Position numbers and translations under genes: made by a program. 64,000 nt of DNA, from the NCBI RefSeq assembly GCF_022539315.1, contig NC_066336.1:2236600-2300599 (forward strand). The letters run 5' to 3'. Below, one piece after another: positions 1-12,609 of this stretch. Source of the DNA: Serinus canaria (taxonomy: Eukaryota; Chordata; Aves; Passeriformes; Fringillidae). The notes under the pieces were generated by a model. It saw only the letters and a program-made list of their open reading frames with translations, did not search any database and was not told where the DNA came from. Position 1 is the first letter of the stretch; every line of letters begins with the position of its first letter.

Positions 1-3000
1 TGGTGCAGATGCAAAGCTCTGTTGCAAGGTGTGAGATTTCTTTGAGTGGACCTTGCTGTTTTCCAAATGATTTTTTGATGTGGTATGTAAAGGTAAAAAT
101 ACTACAGGATTCTTCAAATTTCTTTGATATTATTCCTTACCTACATGAAGTATGAGAACTTGAGTTACTAATTTTGTCAGCATTTTGAGATGATAGATGT
201 TGCAGAGAACTGCAGGCATGCACTTAGGAGCTAATTTGCTCATAAAATCATTTTATGCAAAAAGCATTCACATTCATCATGTCTGTGAAGCATTAGAACA
301 TATGTTTTCATCAATGTTCTGGTAAACATTAAATCTTCTCTATGTTTGTTTTGTGGCAGTTAATAGAAAATAAATATGCTTTTTTCCCTCTCCTTTTTTA
401 CTTGACTGACTCTTGGTTGTAAAGTTTTTGCTTTTTCTCTCATGTCAAATAGATGTTTTCTTTTATGTGCCTTAGGAGTGGGTTCAGAAGGGTTTGCAGT
501 GTAGCATGTCAAATCTAAAGGTCACAAATTAAATCTGTTTCACTGGGCCAGAGTGGGATCTGTGCAGTGAAGGCTGCACCTTCCCCACTGTGGGAGGCTG
601 TGTGGCTAGAGAGGTACCTCCACCAATGTAGGTCATCTTTTTTCTTTCATTTGAAGTAGCTTGAAAAATCCTTTTAGCAGCTAGGCTGAGATTTAAAATA
701 GAAGCAGCTAAAGAACATCAAAAGTGTGAATGTATCAGTAGAAGTTGCTGAAATAAGATACAGATGTGCAACTATTTGAGTAGCTCTTGGTGATTTTTCT
801 GGTTTGAGATGTGTGCAGTGTGGGATGGGCAGAGTGTTTGTTTACACATCTGGAAGAACACTTATGTGGTTGCTCTGCTCTTAATTGCTGTGATTAGCTC
901 CACCCCTTCTTTGACCAAGGAATAAGTAGTCATGGAAATTTGCATTTCAGGAATACATGAAAAGCAGTGCTCTTCTGTTCCAGCAAAGTCTAGACTCTAG
1001 CATAATGGTTTAGAGTCCAGTTTTATGGGAATAATCATCCTTCTTCTCAGAGGCAACACTTGAAATGTTTTTTCCTTGAACTTTAGTAATTCTCACTTGT
1101 CTGAACTTTTTATACAGATTCTGTGTCTCTATACAAAGGCCATATATTTGAGTTCTTGGGATTCAGGTGTGGTATCTTGACTTTCCATGAAGATTATTTC
1201 TTCAGAGTAGAGTTTTTTGGCATTCTGAAGAAAATTGGTCTATTTTTTGGTAGACTTGTCTTGTTTGAACTGTCAAGTGCAACTGAAAGCCTGTGTCTGC
1301 AGATGGGATCTGAGCAGTTCCTGCTGAGATTGGCTATTTTCAGTGATGCTTTTATGTGAACAAAGGGTGCAAGTGAATTAGCTCAGAAAGTTTTCTACTC
1401 ACTATTTCTACAGAATGACTGACCTTGGGAAAAAGAGGGGGCATCAGACATTTAGGAAAGCAGTTGTACATTAGACCAGTAGAGGCAGTCTTTTTCATGA
1501 ATGCGTGAAATCCAATCCCAAAGTAGCAACTTGCTTATAGGCTGGGTAACCAGGAGAGGAGCTGGAAATACTAACACTAAATAATACCTGTGCTGTCTTC
1601 TGTGGCTGTTTCAGTTTGAGCTTGAAATGCAAAGAAGTTGTGTGTATTGCATCTTTTTAACCATGGTGTAAATCTTACAAAGCCTCTAGTAATAAGTTAA
1701 TTAATCCAGGACAGACCACAAGGGTATTTGGTGTAACTTTTTTTTTTTTTAATTTAAAAATGCATGTTTTTCAGATACAGAGCTGGATCTGGCCATAGAG
1801 ACTGTGAACTTTGCTCTTGATGTAACAGAAACATGGGGTACATAATTCACATTGATTCTGTATTGTCATGTACTGTGTTGGTAGGTGAAAATTAGATAAT
1901 GATGCCTGAATTGCCCCTCCTGGGCATGGAGGAACTGCAGTATATAAATATGGAAGAAGACTTCCAGAAGGAATTGTGGGATTGGCACAGCCAGGTGGAT
2001 CTCAAGCAAAGACAGACTCCTTTTTGATGCACAGAACCTCTGCTTGTGTTAGCAAAAAATTCTTCTCTGTTCCAAACTGAGACCACAAAACCTTTAGTGA
2101 GAAAAAACCCCACAATCAGACTTTAGTACCAAGAGCCTGAGAATGATTGCAGTTACTTACAGAGATAGGATTGCTTGATGAAAATTGAGATGTAAGTGTG
2201 ATTAGATGTTCATTTGCTTGTTACACTCATGGTTCAGTCCTGTCATTAACACAGTTCAGCCAGTGCAGGTGTCTCAATGCTGCCTGTAAGAAGATGTCTG
2301 CTGGCAGAATGAAAGGAGAAGAAAAAGCCTATGGCTGTGTAAATGCACACTTTTTTCCCCCCTCTCTATTAGTTGTCTAAATAAGCTTTTTTAGAAACTA
2401 TAGTTATTAACATCAATCAGAAATCAGGCTCTGAAGAAGTTAAAACTCATTTTTATATCTTAGTACACAAGTGCCTGGACTCCTTTATCTACTAATAATC
2501 TTTTAGCTTCCATTCTCATCTCATAATCCCTGAAGAACATTCATGATGCCATATGAGTTGAGTTGGTAAGTTACCTCTCCTTGTATGTGTGGAGAAGTTT
2601 GATTGCTGGCTTTCCTGAAAGGATTTCAGAACTTCATTTATGGCATCTGCTATTGTAGCCTCTGCACACACACTAGGATTCTAAAGCTGTGGCACAGTAT
2701 GAAATCACTTGGAGGCTGGATATTCTTTTAAATTTACAAAAATCTAGCAAAATTGCTGTTTCCCTGTAGGTGGCTCTTGCCTGTGGCAGTGCTCTGGGTT
2801 GTAGCCTGCAGGGCAATGCTACTCTTCACTGCCTGACTGCTGCAGCTGCTGGCTGATGTCTGGCAGAACAGGAAACGGGTGGAAAAGGATTACTAGAGCA
2901 CAAGTATCAGTCACATCCTGGATTCTTGGACTGGATACCATGCTCTTAAACTTGTTAGAATAATACCTGGAATAATCAAGATATGCTCCACTACTTAAAT

Positions 3001-3600
3001 CAAGTTTATTTTTAGCCCAGTGGTTTTTGAATTGAAACTGCTCAGGCAAAACTGGTTTTTGAAGTATTTATAAATGTTTCTTTCAGTGTTGCACACAAAT
3101 TTCAGCTGAATGTAGACTGAAGGCATTTGGGCATACGAGTAGATGGCTTCTCAGTGGTCCTTTACAACCTTACACTGGAGGAAAAATAAAAAGAAAAAAG
3201 AAGAAATAACTGGCAAGTAGAGAAGTTGGACAGATTATATGACTCCCTAGTTTCTTTTCAATATTTATTGTTACATTTTTTTGAATATTTTTCCTTTTCT
3301 AGGTGTTTTCTACATTTCCTGGACTTAGGCTTTGTCCCTCTCAGTCTCTTATGGTTCCATCATGCACCAGTAGTCAGCATGGTCAGAAGGCTTGGCTCAT
3401 ATTTACCTCACAGTTTAGAACTCCTTGCAAACATTTAAGGAGGAAAAAAAAAAAAAAGCACATATTTTGCATCTTCCTGTTTTTCTGTATTTTAAATTGA
3501 AGTGATTAGGAAGCTGGGTTTTAATCAGCTTTTAGTAGAGGTGAGATAGAGAAGTGTTTCTCTAACTGCTCATTATATTTGTCTGAAAACATCTTTTTGG
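1..3600. other. AT-rich non-coding DNA, no gene recognised
   Basis: I see no convincing gene, CR1 tail or LTR in this stretch. There is a poly-T tract near 1737-1751. Short open frames occur on both strands (for example 1905-2030 on + and 2819-3049 on -), but none exceeds what chance allows, and none has clear splice sites with a recognisable protein. It could be intergenic DNA or an intron of a gene left of the window. Confidence 0.5.
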
Positions 3601-5300
3601 GGTCTCACCTGACTCAGTGCCTTCTCAGTTGCCTGCTGCTTTGCAAGGCTCAGGTGGAATATTTGTGAGACTGACACAAGAGAGGCAGAGGAGGATAAAA
3701 ATCAATTGTGTTCTCAGAAGTGGAGCCCAGTGCCTGCTTTTTTCACGTGTGATTTGGGTTGGGAGAAGAATTGAACCAAACAGTTCTGGTGTTTTTTCCA
3801 TTGATACCTGGTGAAGAGCAGCCCAGATCTGCATGACCTGGCTGAAGGAGGGCAGCCCTTGGGAGCTGGAGACAGGTAAGGCTTTGGTGCAGCTCTTCCT
3901 TGCTCAACCCTTGCTGTCTTTGTGCTTTACCTATGCCTGCAGCCTCTCTTTGGTCATAAAGCTGTCAGGCCCCATACATCTGCATCCTTTCCAGTTCCTC
4001 TTAGGGAAGTTCCTGGTCTTGCCAAAATCCAAACAAAAAGTGCAGCTTTGCCTGCAGCTTTTCAGCTTTTATATGTTTTGCTATGGAGTTCTGGGCTTGT
4101 CTGTGTTTCCACTTCATGTGTGACCTTTTCTCTTTGGGATTGGACCCTTTTCATGATGGCTCTTCAAGGCTTGGTCTTCCAGCCTCCTACCTGGCTTAAA
4201 TTTACAATAAGTAAAATATTTTCAGTCCTGTTGTTCATTTTGGTAGGTTTTGTCCATGAATAGGACCTCCTGGCATCTCTCAGAGTGCAGGGTAATGTCT
4301 GAGGTGTGGCAGTAGTAGGTGATGGTTGTTGATGGTGTTCTTTGATAGAGGTGATTCTGCTCCATTGACTCTGAAAACCTTCCCATTCCATTGAGGTGTT
4401 CCCATCTCTGTCGTGCTGCCTTCCTGGCACTGCTGAGTTGGAGGAGTTTCCATCTACCAGAGGTAACAGGAGGGATGAGATCAAGCCCTTTTTGGCTTTG
4501 TGGTTTTGCTTTGTTTTCTGAGCCCTTTCTGATACAAATTGCATATCTTGGAACCCAAGAGTTTTAGGTGCAGAAGTCAGCTTGGTTTGAGTGAGCTTTA
4601 GAGCTTTATATCCACACACTGATGGCAGGACCCCATCAACCTTCACAGCTTCTTGGAACAGTTATTTGTTGGTTGCATTCACTTGAGGGGAGTGATTTTC
4701 CTCTGGATTTTCCTCTGGGTTCTTTGATCTCTGGTCTCTGGCCTGGGCTGGATCATCAGCCTGGCTTAGCTTATGCCTCTTGATCTCTTCAGGCTTCATT
4801 CATCTTTTAGAGAAATAGGATGTTGTGATCACCATTCTTGAATCTTAAAATCTCTAGTTTCTCTGGAATTGGTTGTTTTGTATTCATGGCTTTTGGCTGT
4901 TAGTCTTAGGAAATGCTCTTGGGGAGTGTGGTGGTGCACTGCCTCCTGCAGTAGCAGGACACCTTGACAGGTGTCATCTCTTCCACTTGCATAAGCAGCA
5001 CAAAATCTTGCAGCCTGCTTCTTCATCGTTCACTGAGCACATCAGAGTCATTTAGGACTTTAAATCCTTGCCTTTTCTTAAAAAAAGAGTAAGCAAACAC
5101 CAGTTAATGTCACTGCTGCACAACGTTATGAATTGCCTGAGCAGATGTTAGTGAAATGACTGTTGCATTTTGTTTCATCTGCAGGATTTTCAGGTTGATC
5201 CATCTCTGAACAGCTTCTCTCTCCTTAATGGCCAGTTTGGAAAAGATGATGGTCTGTTCCACAATAGCTGGGATTTCTTTTTATTCTGCATGCTTAAGTG
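3600..5300 (-). pseudogene. doubtful minus-strand protein-coding relic, identity unknown
   Basis: On the minus strand a frame runs from an ATG complement at 4797-4799 to a stop at 4164-4166, about 212 codons, broken only by one TAA (complement at 4662-4664). The predicted peptide is hydrophilic and rich in Lys, Gln, Ser and Glu, as in many nuclear proteins. Downstream, at about 3800-4060, a different frame gives Glu/Gln-rich stretches broken by two stops. This would fit a decayed processed copy of a cellular gene, but I recognise no family, no poly-A tail is evident, and open runs of this length can arise by chance in 64 kb. Treat as a lead only. Confidence 0.2.
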
Positions 5301-8300
5301 AACCATCTAAAAAATACCAGGAGGAACAGAATTAAAAAGAAGAAAGCCTTACCACTAAAGTAAAGAAATGTGGATATTCATTACCATGGACCAAATCTCC
5401 AAACTGGTACTCAGAAACTGAAGTGTAAAACCAGCTGAAATCATCTCTGGCAGTATGTCACATTTCCTTTAGTGAGCTGCAGCAGTAGCTCAGGTGAACA
5501 TCACCTGCATTCTTTTTTCCAGATTCAGTCCTAAGTTTTAGCTTACAGGTAATTGATGTAAAGGGTTGTAGCTTATTTTGAAAAAAAAACCCAGTGAGGA
5601 TCTTTCCAAGTCTGCCTCAGTAACTTGGGATATTTGGTGGCATGTGAAATAGGTGACTTTGCTTCACTTACCTTTGGCTTTATAGAGGGGCAGGAGGATG
5701 GTGTAACACCTGCTCATGCTCACTGCAGTGTGAGAGTTGATTAACTATTTGCATATTAATATTACTACCTACCACTCTCAAATTATTCACCATGAAGAGC
5801 CTTTCCTGAGATTCTGAATTCTATTTTGTTCATATTTGCTGCTTTTGTATCTGCTGAATGCCAGCTCCCTCTTTTCCATGGGGTAGGATTGCAGGATCTG
5901 TGCTCTTTGTTTTAATAACTTTCTCCTCTTTGAAATGCCACTATTTCTGGTCTGTTTTTAGATGATGAAGGATAGACACTGTGATGGGCACTAAAGCATG
6001 GACTTGGAGTGTGCACTCTGGTGGCAGGTACTCCTATCTGATCCCCGTGGTCTGTTGTGTCTGAGGAGGGCTTAGGTACTGTGTGTCTTAGCTGTGGTTT
6101 TCTCCATTTATTCATTTCAGTGTTGATTGAAATGTTTGTCTTTATTTATAGCATATCCAACAGCTGTGTTGCAACAGAGAAGGTAAGTTTAGAGCTGGGG
6201 GCAAAGGGGTTGACGAGCTCTGGATAGTTAAACTGTTTTGGTTTTTTTTCTGATATAATCCTTAAAGTTTATAGGCAGATGGTGGATTTATGGACATTAG
6301 ACAGATGCTAAAGCCATTACAAAATGGCAAGAAACAGGGCATTTATTATATATTATATGGGGAGGAGTAATTTGAGAATTAGATTTTTAACCATTCTTGC
6401 AGTATTTATTTGTCCTTTAAGATACAGATGCAAATTCACCAATCTGTTCAGTGAGATATTTTTCCTATTCATTTTCCTGATTGAGAATTAGTGTTAATGT
6501 CACACTTGTTGCTAGAAGCTATTGAGCTGGTCATGCTCATTTCTCTCTGCTGAGCTCAGTGAATTTTGCTCTCCACTCTGTGATGGAGGATTGCTGGTTG
6601 CTGTTAGCTGTGCTTTAAAGACAAGAATTCCTGGGTTTGGTCAAGTTTAGGACATGCTTGTTCTAAAGCCTAACAAAAGCATTAGCTAATATATATCTCA
6701 GTTCTCTGATGTGGGCTATAAGGGACTGCCTGTCAATACATCTGAATTACCTTGTTTTGACAGGTAATTAAATCTGGATCTCTTCCTTAGCTAACAAAGC
6801 AAACAGTCTCAGATATGCTTTGCTAGGCAGAATCATGTGTAGACAGCAAGGTTTTATTATCTGTGAGGAAAAATGCATTTATAAGAACATGAAATCTAGA
6901 TGACCTTGAATGAAAACAAAGAAATAAAATTTTATGAGATACAGTATATTAATGCCCCAACTTGGATGTAGGATTTCCTGAGCAGTAATTTTGTTTTAAC
7001 TGCCATTAAAGCTCTGTGTACAATCTGTACTTCTGCAGGAAATGTGAACTATCCCAGGGACTGGCTGGCTGCCGGAAGGACCCCAGTGCCTGCCTTTCAG
7101 GACAAGTGACCTGAGCATTGATGTGCCCATGGTAGCAGTTCAGGTGGGTGTGTTACCTGTATTTGCAGACTTTTCTTGTTCTCTGCACTGTACCAGAAAC
7201 TGCACGTGCCTTGTACAATCTGTTTGGCCCTCTTGTAATGTCTGGTTTTCCTAATAAACATCTTTTGAAGTCTTTGCTTTGTGGCTGATTTCCAAGGGTC
7301 CAGGTTCCCATGTGTTAGGTACATCCTTCTCCTGTATTTGGATCATGCAGGGAGCACAAGAGAAACTCATAACTGCTTCTTTTGAATAAAAACCTTATTT
7401 GAAGCTGCTGTGTCCACACAAGACCTTCACTAGTAGTTTCTCTGTTTTCAGTATTTTCTTGGAGTGTCCTGATGCTTAAGAGCAGACAGAAAACCATTGT
7501 AAGCAAAATCAAAGAAATATCCCATGAAGAAAAATTAATTCTGAATGTTGGTTTGGGAGATGATGGTGAAACAAATGGAAGTTGTGATCTTGGGCTTTTG
7601 TTCCTGTGAAGTGCCAGGTCCTGTGGGGAAACTTCAGCCACATGAAGGTGAACTACCTTGTACTTACATGAATTCCAAGAGTTTGGCTTCATCCTGGCTT
7701 GCTAGTTTTTATTTCAGAGGAGGACTGAGAAGAGAGTAGGATGCACCCAATGGTGTGTTTTCAACATTCCTCCGTTTGGATCTTTCCAGGGAGGATGGAA
7801 GGTAGCCTGTGTGCCCATGCAGATCTGGTTTCAAGAGGTGAAAATTTGTGTGCATGTGTATATTGACTTCAAAATCCCTCTTTTTCTATAGCAGTGTTCT
7901 GGCATGTCATGGAGATCAGTTTGGTTTTGTTTTTCAGTTCAGCTGGGCAGACATTACCAGAATCCCTCAGAAATACACTGTTTTTTTCCTATGTTTAATC
8001 CTTTTTACATGCAGCATTGTACTAATCTTGCTGAGTAGCAGGAATGTAGTTTCCTAACAACAGCTACTACAGAAGTGTAAATTAAGAAGCTGCCGTGAGG
8101 TTATTTTGGAGACTTGGCCATGAAAAGAGAATTAGAGTTAATCCTATAACAAATAATGCTTGGCAACTTAAAAAGACATCCAAAGCCAAACATGTTTGGC
8201 AAACTTAAAATCCAAAAGTTTTGATGTTTGATTCAGCTCTAACCTCCTCAGACAAACAAAGTCTTCTCAAATGTCTCAAATTGGCACATTGTGGTGTCAG

Positions 8301-8650
8301 TGCTGTGTGTGCAGTCCCTGAGCACAGGCCCTGGTGTGGCCTGCTGGCAGGCAGCTTGCTCCCTGGGAACAGGGTGGTGTGGTGTTGCATTCGATCAAAA
8401 TTCAGTGAATGTCTCCTGTTATGGAAAAAGTTTATCCTGTGAATAACCAAGCAAATCACTTTCATGGGGACAGAAGAGCCACTTTTCAACTAGGACTGGC
8501 CTGAAGGACTCATTGGCTACAGATGAGGAGCCATCCCCAGCCCTGTGAGTCCACCAGAACAGGAATAAACTCCTTTATGTTTGTGTTTCATTGTGTGAAT
8601 TCCTGCTTTTTCCAAAGGCACCTGTGAATTGGAAATGAATCTCGTGTGTA
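5301..8650. other. AT-rich non-coding DNA
   Basis: No gene or interspersed repeat was recognised. A few segments have exon-like borders, such as 6150-6182 (TATAG before, GTAAGT after) and 7039-7142 (CTGCAG before, CAGGTGGG after). Joined, they give only short peptides that I cannot assign to any protein, so they are not called as exons. Confidence 0.5.
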
Positions 8651-8654
8651 AGTT

Positions 8655-8872
8655 GGATTTGTGTGAGACCCCAGCTGCAGTGCTGCATCCCCCTCTGTGA
8701 GGTCTCCAGCACAAGGAGGACAAGGAGCTGCTGGACAGAGATGCTCTGAGGGCTGGAGCCCCTCTGTTCTGGAGCCAGGCTGGGAGAGCTGGGGGTGTTC
8801 ACCTGGAGAAGGTTTGGGGGAGACCTCAGAGCACCTTCCAGTGCCTAAAGGGGCTCCAGGAGACCTAAACCA
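8655..8872 (+). repeat. CR1 LINE fragment, + orientation
   Basis: The segment has the familiar avian CR1 3' region wording in order: GAGACCCCAGCTGCAGTGCTGC, 'gagctgctggacagagatgc', 'ctggagcccctctg', 'gggtgttcacctggagaagg', and 'gcctaaaggggctccagga'. It stops before the terminal CR1 tail, so it is truncated at both ends. It is a dead retrotransposon piece with no coding capacity. Its internal order matches the fuller copy at 10168-10609. Confidence 0.8.
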
Positions 8873-10167
8873 GAGTTCCATCCTCAGTTTTACTTTTTTA
8901 TTTTGCCCCCGACAATTTAACTTGATCAGTCATAGACAAAATTCTTCATGGTGTGCAGTTCTTGCATTTTAAAAATTAACAAGCAGCTCTTTACAGGTGA
9001 TTTTATTGCCACCTGCTGGAGTTCAAATAAAAAGTCATATTTTCTTTTTTTTTTTTTAATATTTTGGCTACCTGAAATGCCCTTGGATGAGGACAGGTGC
9101 ATTAGAGATGTACTTAAAGAAATGCAGGCTAACCTGTCCCTTACCAAAGCACTCATTGGCTCATCATTTTGTTTGTAAAGATCAACTGAGAAAACAACTG
9201 AAGGCCAATATTTGAATTTTATCTTTATAAGTAAATCAGAAAAATTTGGCAGTAGACAGAATTGGAAAATAGTTTGCAAATGTTGGTGCTGTCAGCTGAG
9301 GTGGCAGATGTAGCCTGGGCTGCAGCATTGGGAATGGGGACATCACAGAGACAGGACAGTGCTGGGAAACTCCACCTCCAGAAATAAATGTTTCCAGACA
9401 ACTGAGCAGCCTTGGTGATAATTTGGGGGATTTTTGCATTCCTGGACCTGCCCTCCATCCAAGATGGGCTTTGGATGGAATTGGACAACTCTGCAGTATC
9501 AATTTGTTACTAATCCTTTCTCCTGAGCTCTGCTGCCCTGAACTCCACTGGTCAAACTCTGCAGGAGCCAACACTGCTGGCAGCCTGGATCTCTGGGAGT
9601 TGGTTGTGTCAGTGCTGATGATTTTGGTGACTGTGGAAAGCACGCTCTAGCCAGGGTCACTACAAATTAGCTTCTTGTCCTATTGTGACCTGGGGGTGTA
9701 CCAGGAAAATGAGTGCAAAGTTTCCTTTGGCATGGGGGGCTTGGAGGAACCTGATCCACCTGCAACTGATGTAAATATTAAATTAAACTAAAGGACAGCA
9801 GGTGGCAATGATTATTTTTGTGTTGATAATGTCATGAACTGTCAGTTGTAATCTAATTTAAATATGTGCCCTATGATCACTCCCAGTGCTCCAAAAATTT
9901 ATGCTTGATTTCTGCCTTAGACTTCACTGGTTCTGCTTCTGACTTCTGATGGTTTTTCCTGTATTTTCTCTCTATGCAGCTTCTTTTTGCTTTATGATGA
10001 ACTGGATTTCCTACAGAGTGCTGCAAAACATGAAAAGTAATAAAATCTCTTTGGTCATGACCTCCCCAGAGCTTTACACAGCTCAGGTTTTAGCAGTAGT
10101 TACTAGAGCCCCCTCTACCCATCCCTCAGGGACTGTGTGTCTCCAGAGATGGGCTGGGTTGGGTGAG
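8873..10167. other. non-coding DNA between two CR1 fragments
   Basis: A poly-T tract lies near 9047-9058. Several overlapping short open frames occur in 9225-9650, but they show no protein family and no splice context. Nothing else recognised. Confidence 0.5.
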
Positions 10168-10609
10168 GAGGGAACACACAGGAGGCCACAGAGATGCTCT
10201 CAGGGCTGGAGCAACTGTGCTGTGGAGAAGGGCTGGAAGCAGCTGGGGCTGTTCAGCCTGGAGAAAGCTCCAGGGAGACCTTATAGCCCCTTCCAGGGCC
10301 TAAAGGGGCTCCAGGAGAGCTGAGAGGGACTTTGGACAAGGATCTGGAGGGACAAGGGGGAATGGCTTCTCACTGCTGGAGGGTTAGATAGGATGTTGGA
10401 GAGAAAATGTTCTATGTGAGGATGGGCAGGCCCTGGCACAGGGTGCCCAGAGCAGCTGTGGCTGGCCCTGGATCCCTGGCAGTGCCCAAGGCCAGGCTGG
10501 ACAGGGCTTGGAGCAGCCTGGGGCAGTGGGAGGTGTCCCTGCCCATGGAAAAGGGTGGAATGAGATGATCTTTAAGGTCCTTTCCAACCCAAACCGTTCT
10601 GTGATCATA
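10168..10609 (+). repeat. CR1 LINE 3' end, + orientation
   Basis: This copy runs from the 'ggccacagagatgctc' block through 'ctccagggagacctta', the 'ggatgggcaggccctggcac' block and 'gccaggctggacagggcttg' to the terminal 'aaggtcctttccaacccaaa' and 'ttctgtgatc'. This is the usual order of an avian CR1 3' end, including the 3' terminus. The 5' end is truncated, which is typical for LINE insertions. Non-coding. Confidence 0.88.
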
Positions 10610-12207
10610 GGTGGTACAGGAGCTCTGGGGCTCTCCTGGATGAGGAAGGCTTTTGGAGATTTGGAGTGTGTTGTGCATTTTTAGCACAGAATGCATAAAG
10701 CAGCAAAAACGAGGCCATGGCATCCTAGGGGAACTGGGACCACATCTGCTTCCCGTGGCTTGCCCTGCCTTGGCACAGCCTGAACCCTTCCTCCATGGCC
10801 TCCCCCTGGAGGGAGCTGGGTGTCACTGGTCCTGCTCAGGTGTGTCCTGAACTCCCATTGTCCCCTCTGTGAAAGCACCCACATCCACGGGACAGCTCTT
10901 CCACCTGAGCATTGTCTGCTCTGAGGATCTGCCTCCTTATCTGGCTGCTGTCATTGCCTCCCACACCCGACTTCTGTCACTGAGCTCCCTCCCACATCAA
11001 ACCTTTCAGAGCCTTCAAGGGAGGGCTTCACTCTGAAATTCTGTGAAATCTGTGCCCTGGCTGCCTTGGCTGGGAACCTACAGCTCTGCCTGCCTCTTGC
11101 TTTGGGAACTTCCAGTCTGGGGATTTCCTGGCTCCTTGCACCCCTGGAGCCACCTCCTGGGGGGCAGCAAGTGTCTGATCAGATTTGGGATCCTGAGGCC
11201 CCTTGAGTGCAATAAAATGCTTGGGGATTCATGATTGAAGTATGGAATTGCCCTCACCTTCCTTGTGCAGTGTGGGAATGGTTTCATGCCCCCTGTGTAC
11301 CTGTGCCTGGGCAGGGGAGCTGCTTCCCAGCCCCTCATTCCTTGAGAGCAGCCCTGGAGAGACCCACTCCACCCCCAGAGGAAATTCCTGCTGGGGCTCC
11401 TGCTCTGCTTTTTCTCTTTATTAATTGCTTATTAGCAAAAATAAGTGTTTTCCCAGTGGGTGGAAAGCATGGCCTCTGGCTGCAGCGGGCAGAGTGGCTG
11501 CTGTGGGACCTGCCCAGACAGAGATTAATATATTCATTTGTAGATATGATTGCTAAAGGCAGGGAGGCCCCTGGAGGCTGTGCCTGGGAGAGAGAGCCAG
11601 GCCCTGCAGGCAAGAACCTCCTCTCCCAGTGTGCTCCCTTTCAGCTGGGCTCTAGTTTTCTGTGACTCACTGGGCTGGATGCTCTCATGTCCTTTGATTT
11701 GTAGAAGCATGGGACATACTGACTTCCTACAGGATGAACACAGAACCAAACTCTCACCTCCTAAGCAGGGATATCCCTCCAGGTGCTGGTCCAAATGCAG
11801 CCAGTGATGACCCTGGCAGAGCAGCTTTCCTCAGAGGCTGGGCTGGGGACAGTTGTTCCCACCTGCAGGCTTCTGGAGGACTCTCTTTCCCTCTCCTGGG
11901 TGTATCCCTTTGCACATGGTTGTGGGAGGGCTTGGCACTGCAGGAATGGCTCTGGACTGCTGGTTCCTCCTGAGCAGCAGGGTCCTGGCAGGAGGGAATC
12001 ACTGATGGGATAATGTGAGCAGTAACAATGCTCTTTCTGGGGAGATTTGTGCAATGGAGATGCTGTGACCTGAACACAACTGCAGTGCATGGCTGGAGCA
12101 GGACATGACTGTGTGCTCTTCAGCCAGGCTGAGAACCAAGTGGGAAAGCTTTTCCCCTGGGATCTGATTGCTTGGCACATTCAGAAACCTCTGAATAGGA
12201 CAAGAGG
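10610..12207. other. non-coding DNA between CR1 and an LTR
   Basis: Moderately GC-rich sequence with many short open frames on both strands, the longest about 144 codons at 11231-11665. They overlap each other in several frames and resemble no known protein. No promoter, RNA gene or repeat was recognised. Confidence 0.5.
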
Positions 12208-12603
12208 TGTCACAGACATATTTCATGAAAAATCCTTTTGTTAGGATATTTTCTCCTGAGAAGCTGAGAGGCCTCAGAAACTAAGTGTAAACAATGATTA
12301 TCTGCTGCTGTGGAATGCACCAGGTGGATCTGGGATTGGTCTCACCTGGTTGTTTTAATTAATGACCAATCAAAGTCCAGCTGTCTCAGACTCTCTGGTC
12401 AGTCACAAGATTTTATTATCATTCCTTCATTTCCTTGCTAACCTTCTGATGAAATCCTTTCTTCTATTCTTTTAGTATAGTTCTAATATACCATTTTCTT
12501 TTAATATAACATGTATCATAAAATAATCAATCAGCCTTCTGAAACATGGAGTCAAGATTCTCATCCCTTTCCTCATCTTGGGACCCCTGCAAACACCATC
12601 ACA
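12208..12603 (+). mobile_element. solo LTR, family A, + orientation, 6-bp TSD
   Basis: The element starts TGTCACAG and ends CATCACA, fitting the TG...CA rule for LTRs. It is flanked by a perfect 6-bp target-site duplication, AAGAGG, at 12202-12207 and 12604-12609. Three more copies lie in this window in reverse orientation (21388, 23202, 41516). A 6-bp duplication is typical of class II (ERVK-like) endogenous retroviruses. No internal retroviral genes flank it, so it is a solo LTR left by recombination between the two LTRs of a provirus. Non-coding, but it could still hold promoter or polyA signals. Confidence 0.9.
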
Positions 12604-12609
12604 AAGAGG

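Noticed and set aside
1905..2030. 42-codon + strand open frame with protein-like residue mix
   Set aside because: Too short to stand out from chance, no splice context, no family recognised.
5184..5300. Exon-like segment after CATCTGCAG on the + strand
   Set aside because: The acceptor looks good and 38 codons are open, but there is no convincing donor and no recognised protein; chance is likely.
6150..7142. Possible small exons at 6152-6182 and 7039-7140
   Set aside because: The borders resemble splice sites, but the joined peptide hits a stop quickly and fits no known gene in this region.
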